This document shows positions 60,990 through 64,000 of a DNA stretch of 64,000 nucleotides, in pieces. Where the stretch lies: NCBI RefSeq assembly GCF_033439725.1, contig NW_026944387.1, positions 496,001 to 560,000 of the forward strand, read 5' to 3'. The translations under genes and the position numbers were made by a program. This DNA is from Neurospora tetraspora. Lineage: Eukaryota > Ascomycota > Sordariomycetes > Sordariales > Sordariaceae. Numbering within the stretch: position 1 is the stretch's first letter; every line of letters begins with the position of its first letter. The notes beneath the pieces were generated by a model, which was given only the letters and a program-made list of their open reading frames with translations, was not told the origin of the DNA and searched no databases.

Positions 60990-62880
60990 TTTGGGCGAAG
61001 TGAAGGCGCGGTCAGAGCTTTGTTCTCCCGGATGCCCTGAGAATGGTGTTTGTTTTTAGAAACGGTGTTGTTGGTTTCAGGGCTGTGATGTTGTACCTGC
61101 TCTCCTGTCAAGCTAGACGCGCTTGCGATCAGGTTGGTGTTTCGAAGACTAGCACAAGGGTACATTGTGGCGGACCGGAAGCCGCATTGTGATTCCTTTG
61201 GAACAACTCAGATAGCGACTGTGATAATTAGGAGAACGAAGTATCAGCCTCTGTGCTTGTTCTTTTGTCGTGTTCGTGTGTCTGTGTCTCTGTCTTATCC
61301 AGCCTGCCGGACTCGACCATGGAGGTTCTTCCTAGCTTGTCCACCTTTCGACCGTGGGAATGCCCTGTGTCGGAAGGCTCTTGTTCTATGCGGCGAGGTG
61401 CTAGCCTGGCAGAGTGGCTGTGTCGTTCGTCGTATCTCGGTTTCCGGTCGGTGAAATCTAGGGATGGTCTCTGTCGCGAGCTGTCTGTTGGACATGTATT
61501 CGGATGATCGGATCGCGTTGTGTTGGGTGCGGCTGTCTTAGTGGATGGGGCAGGGGATTCCATGTGAGGTGGCGACGGCCGGGGAGCTGCAACTGCTGGT
61601 AGGTATCTTGCACCGTGGCTCTAAATGTAGCAGCGACGGTGGAAATGAAGCATGTGCTATTCTTCCAGGTTGTGTTTGCGTGTGTGTGTGTGTGTGCTCC
61701 GTCTTCACGTCCTCGTGCGAGCCTGTTTGACCCCGACGACTACTCCCCCTATTGTTCTCTCGATCAAGAAGCTGTGGGTGCCGGGATGCTCTTGTTTTGT
61801 GCGGCGGTTGGCAAGTGTGTTCTTTGTTCGTTCGGTATTCTGCGATGTCCGCCACTCCGTCATCGTTGTCCCGGCCCTGTCCTCTAGGAAGGAGGAGTTT
61901 TTGCGAGGACACCCCAAGGCAAGTGTCGATGTGGGCAAGTTCTTTCGTCTCAGTCTGCGCTTGGCCATCTTCGAGATGTTGATATTTTTCGGTAGGCTGG
62001 GTCGTGAGGACGTGAGGGAAGACTGACGACGGACCTTGGGGGACGGTTGCCTCGGTCGGTGAGCTTGTCCCGTTGGGAAGAGGTACCGGATGCTAATGAG
62101 CTGACGGGAGGAAGTCCTTTCATAGCGACAGCTTGAGACGGGGAGCTTCTCCGGAATCGACATTGTACTCGGCGGTCGCGAGGAGGCGGGTTGTTGCTGA
62201 AGAAGGGAAAGAGGACAGGAAAATTGGATTTGTCGGGCCTGTCAAGCATGGCGCCACCTCAAGGGCAAGTTCAAACGAGGAAGGTTCTGCCTGTCGACCT
62301 CTGGGTCGGCACCGACGGGACCGTGGCGCGTCGAGTCCATGAGACGGGAAGGAGCCGCGGCAGATTGATGGTGGAGAGGTACTCGGGACTGTAGTTGCTC
62401 TGTGGTAGCGTCACAGTAGGATCAGGGGCAGGCGCGAGGGCAGAAAGCAGTTCGCGATCCTCTTGCATCCGTCCTGTTCTTATCCCAATCAGTCGTGTCT
62501 GGTGGAAGAAAGAAGGGACGGGCCCGGAGCTGCAGAGGCACTGACGGGAGGTGACAAGTGGGGCTTGCAAGTGGAAGTTAAAGTGGGACTGCCTCTTTCG
62601 TCAGCGTGATGACATGTGATTGGCTGCAACCTGGCTCACGTAGCTAGGTACTTGGGTACCGCCCTGCCTCGGAGTCGGCGCTCGCCTGCTCCTTTGGCCG
62701 TGAGAGCCTTCTGTGTTGTAGGGGCTGCCTGCTCAACTCATCATGCCTCGCCCTCTCTTACCGGACACTCAAGATAGCGCTCCTACCGCGACAGCCAACA
62801 TCTCGTCAGGATGCTGTCAACACGGGAAGGTGATACAAGATGAGTCCACACGGCCTCCCGGAGTGATTGGGACCTCTGGA
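60990..62880. other. no supported gene; GT repeat, possible diverged tandem duplication
   Basis: A GT run at 61,676-61,698. Two stretches (about 61,230-61,500 and 61,640-61,890) look alike in outline: a GTGT-rich part, then CTCTTGTTYTRTGCGGCG. Frames are open on both strands, basic on the minus strand, without motif. Confidence 0.35.
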
Positions 62881-62883
62881 CTG

Positions 62884-62890
62884 GTATAAG
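62884..62890 (+). promoter_or_regulatory. TATA-like element of the right-edge locus
   Basis: GTATAAG followed by pyrimidine-rich and CATCTCAAC-rich sequence typical of a fungal transcription start and leader. Confidence 0.4.
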
Positions 62891-63169
62891 ATCCCCCAGT
62901 CCCCCCGGCTTTCTCACCTCTCACTACTCGACAAACCAGCACTCTTAACATATATTTTCCATCATCTCATCAGTTCACATATCTTGTATATTTCGCCATC
63001 TCAACATATCCTTCCACCTTTTTCTTTCTTTTTCTTGCTTTTGCCTTTCTTGCTTGTGTCCATCAGCGAAACCCATCTCAACTCCCGTCTTCGTCAAATC
63101 AGCATTGTTGGCCACGTCCAACATCGAGTCAGTGTTTCCACTGGAGCAAATACGTGTACCACCCAGGTC

Positions 63170-63225
63170 AGTCGACTCGACGTCCACTCTTGACCCCTTC
63201 GTTTGTGTCAGACGCTAACATTCAG
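63170..63225 (+). other. leader intron of the right-edge locus
   Basis: GTCAGT donor, GCTAAC branch, ATTCAG acceptor; about 56 nt. No ATG occurs in the leader exon before it. Confidence 0.5.
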
Positions 63226-64000
63226 TGTCAGTGCAGGAGAATTCCATCTCAACCGGGAAGTGTTCATGTGGCATCAGCAGCGTTATACGCCGCAGCTCAG
63301 CCTTTGAGCAGGATCGCCTCTTCCTCGACCTCTCCGACCGTAGCAACTTCTACCTGGCCATCTACCACTCAGGGAGTCCAACATCACTCAGGCTGTCATA
63401 ACCCAACACTGGGTTGACAACCAGGTTGATTCCGCACAGTCGCCTTGGTGACAAACAGTCACAGAAGAACCTGCAGGACTGGGTCAACCTCGAGTGGAAG
63501 TGAGGATGTCAAAGACGTCGTCAATTTGACGAAAACCCAGTCTGGCGTCCGAAATGGTAAGTTCAAACACAAAGACACAAATCCACGAACAATGACCACG
63601 ATGCAAACAGAGAGGCAGACACCGTGTCTCCCCAAATCTGCCAGCAGATTCGACCTGCGCAGATCTATCAGGAGGCCAAACCTCCACAGGTCCTTATTGA
63701 CCTGACGAAACCTTCGAACGCCTCTCTCCCTCCTCAATCTCTCTCCAAACACGTCCGAGGTTCAGAAATGTTTGAAGACGAGACGCCCATTGCGTACAGC
63801 CCAAGCCCAAGCAGCGAGCCCGAACCGGGCATCGCACTTCATGGTATCATTGCCAACAGTCAAATGACGCAAGACTTGGAACAAGTGATATCTCGGATCA
63901 ACGACTTCGTCCTAGGAGCCAAGTGCCGGGCTCTTGTGTTGGGCTTTTGGGCTGCCGTGACCTCCGTCACCAAGCCTCCACCGACGCCATCAGCACGACG
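63226..64000 (+). pseudogene. broken relative of the 59.9-kb gene, running off the window
   Basis: After the leader intron the sequence reads RLFLDLSDRSNFYLAIYHSG (about 63,315-63,375), related to the 59.9-kb protein and also alike in DNA, but no ATG leads into it in frame and the frame closes soon after. A second possible intron (GTAAGT at 63,559 to AACAG at 63,610) follows. From about 63,610 one frame is open to the window end: VLIDLTKPSNASLPP, then MFEDETPIAYSPSPSSEPEP and RINDFVLGAKCRALVLGFWA. VLIDLT, and VVNLT at about 63,520, resemble SUMO-interacting motifs. Either a pseudogene or a gene whose exons I misjoin; the 3' part is outside. Confidence 0.4.

Overview
The window looks like an accessory, repeat-rich piece of a filamentous ascomycete genome, most likely a Sordariomycete. 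Three things point there. Two long AT-rich blocks (about 11,880-15,840 and 50,870-56,650) are packed with TpA, stop codons and C/T and G/A differences, the trace of repeat-induced point mutation (RIP). Introns are 46-65 nt with GT(A/C)AG(T/G) donors, CTAAC branch points and YAG acceptors. The recognisable domain debris (fungal-specific FunK1-type kinase, GIY-YIG plus C2H2 modules, UPF1-type helicase) is typical of ascomycete accessory regions. No core metabolic or housekeeping gene was recognised, so genus and species stay open.

Left part (1-35 kb): a gene graveyard. Pieces of at least three multi-domain families lie on both strands, usually broken: (i) a GIY-YIG-like family (copies at 4.4-5.4, 5.9-6.4, 10.1-10.6 and 24.7-25.1 kb, perhaps an N-terminal piece at 16.3 kb); (ii) C2H2 fingers ending in a GHKAKVA-like tail (7.05, 20.05, 28.4 kb) and looser C2H2 relatives (24.6, 38.5 kb); (iii) acidic and proline-rich linker modules (8.9 and 22.7 kb). 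Between them lie fragments of a FunK1 kinase, a V8/trypsin-like protease (two copies) and a UPF1-like helicase, and several 60-150 bp repeats shared between distant places. The 11.9-16.2 kb AT-rich block holds a decayed Tc1/mariner transposase, two inverted LTR-like repeats and a 9-bp minisatellite.

Middle (16.7-17.4 kb and 36-44 kb): the most coherent signal is a five-member paralogous family. Members share a C-terminal domain of about 80-85 residues (WME..., PNG, WIKDF, VRPRR, NDRL, an arginine-rich helix) behind a variable acidic or Ser/Thr-rich N-terminus. Three members look whole (36.0, 40.6, 42.1 kb), one has a single early stop (16.7 kb) and one is broken (43.2 kb). Four carry a 5' leader intron just upstream of the ATG. 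I recognise no described domain here.

Right part (44-64 kb): orphan coding genes with plausible promoters (45.8, 47.9, 57.4, 59.9 kb), a Tc1-type MITE at 50.0 kb and a nested repeat stack. In the stack, a foldback element was entered by a Ty1/copia retrotransposon (50,704-56,816, 5-bp target duplication), which was entered by a 517-bp MITE with an 8-bp target duplication. A solo LTR of the same copia family sits at the stop codon of the 16.7-kb family member. The right edge holds a promoter, a leader intron and a broken relative of the 59.9-kb gene.
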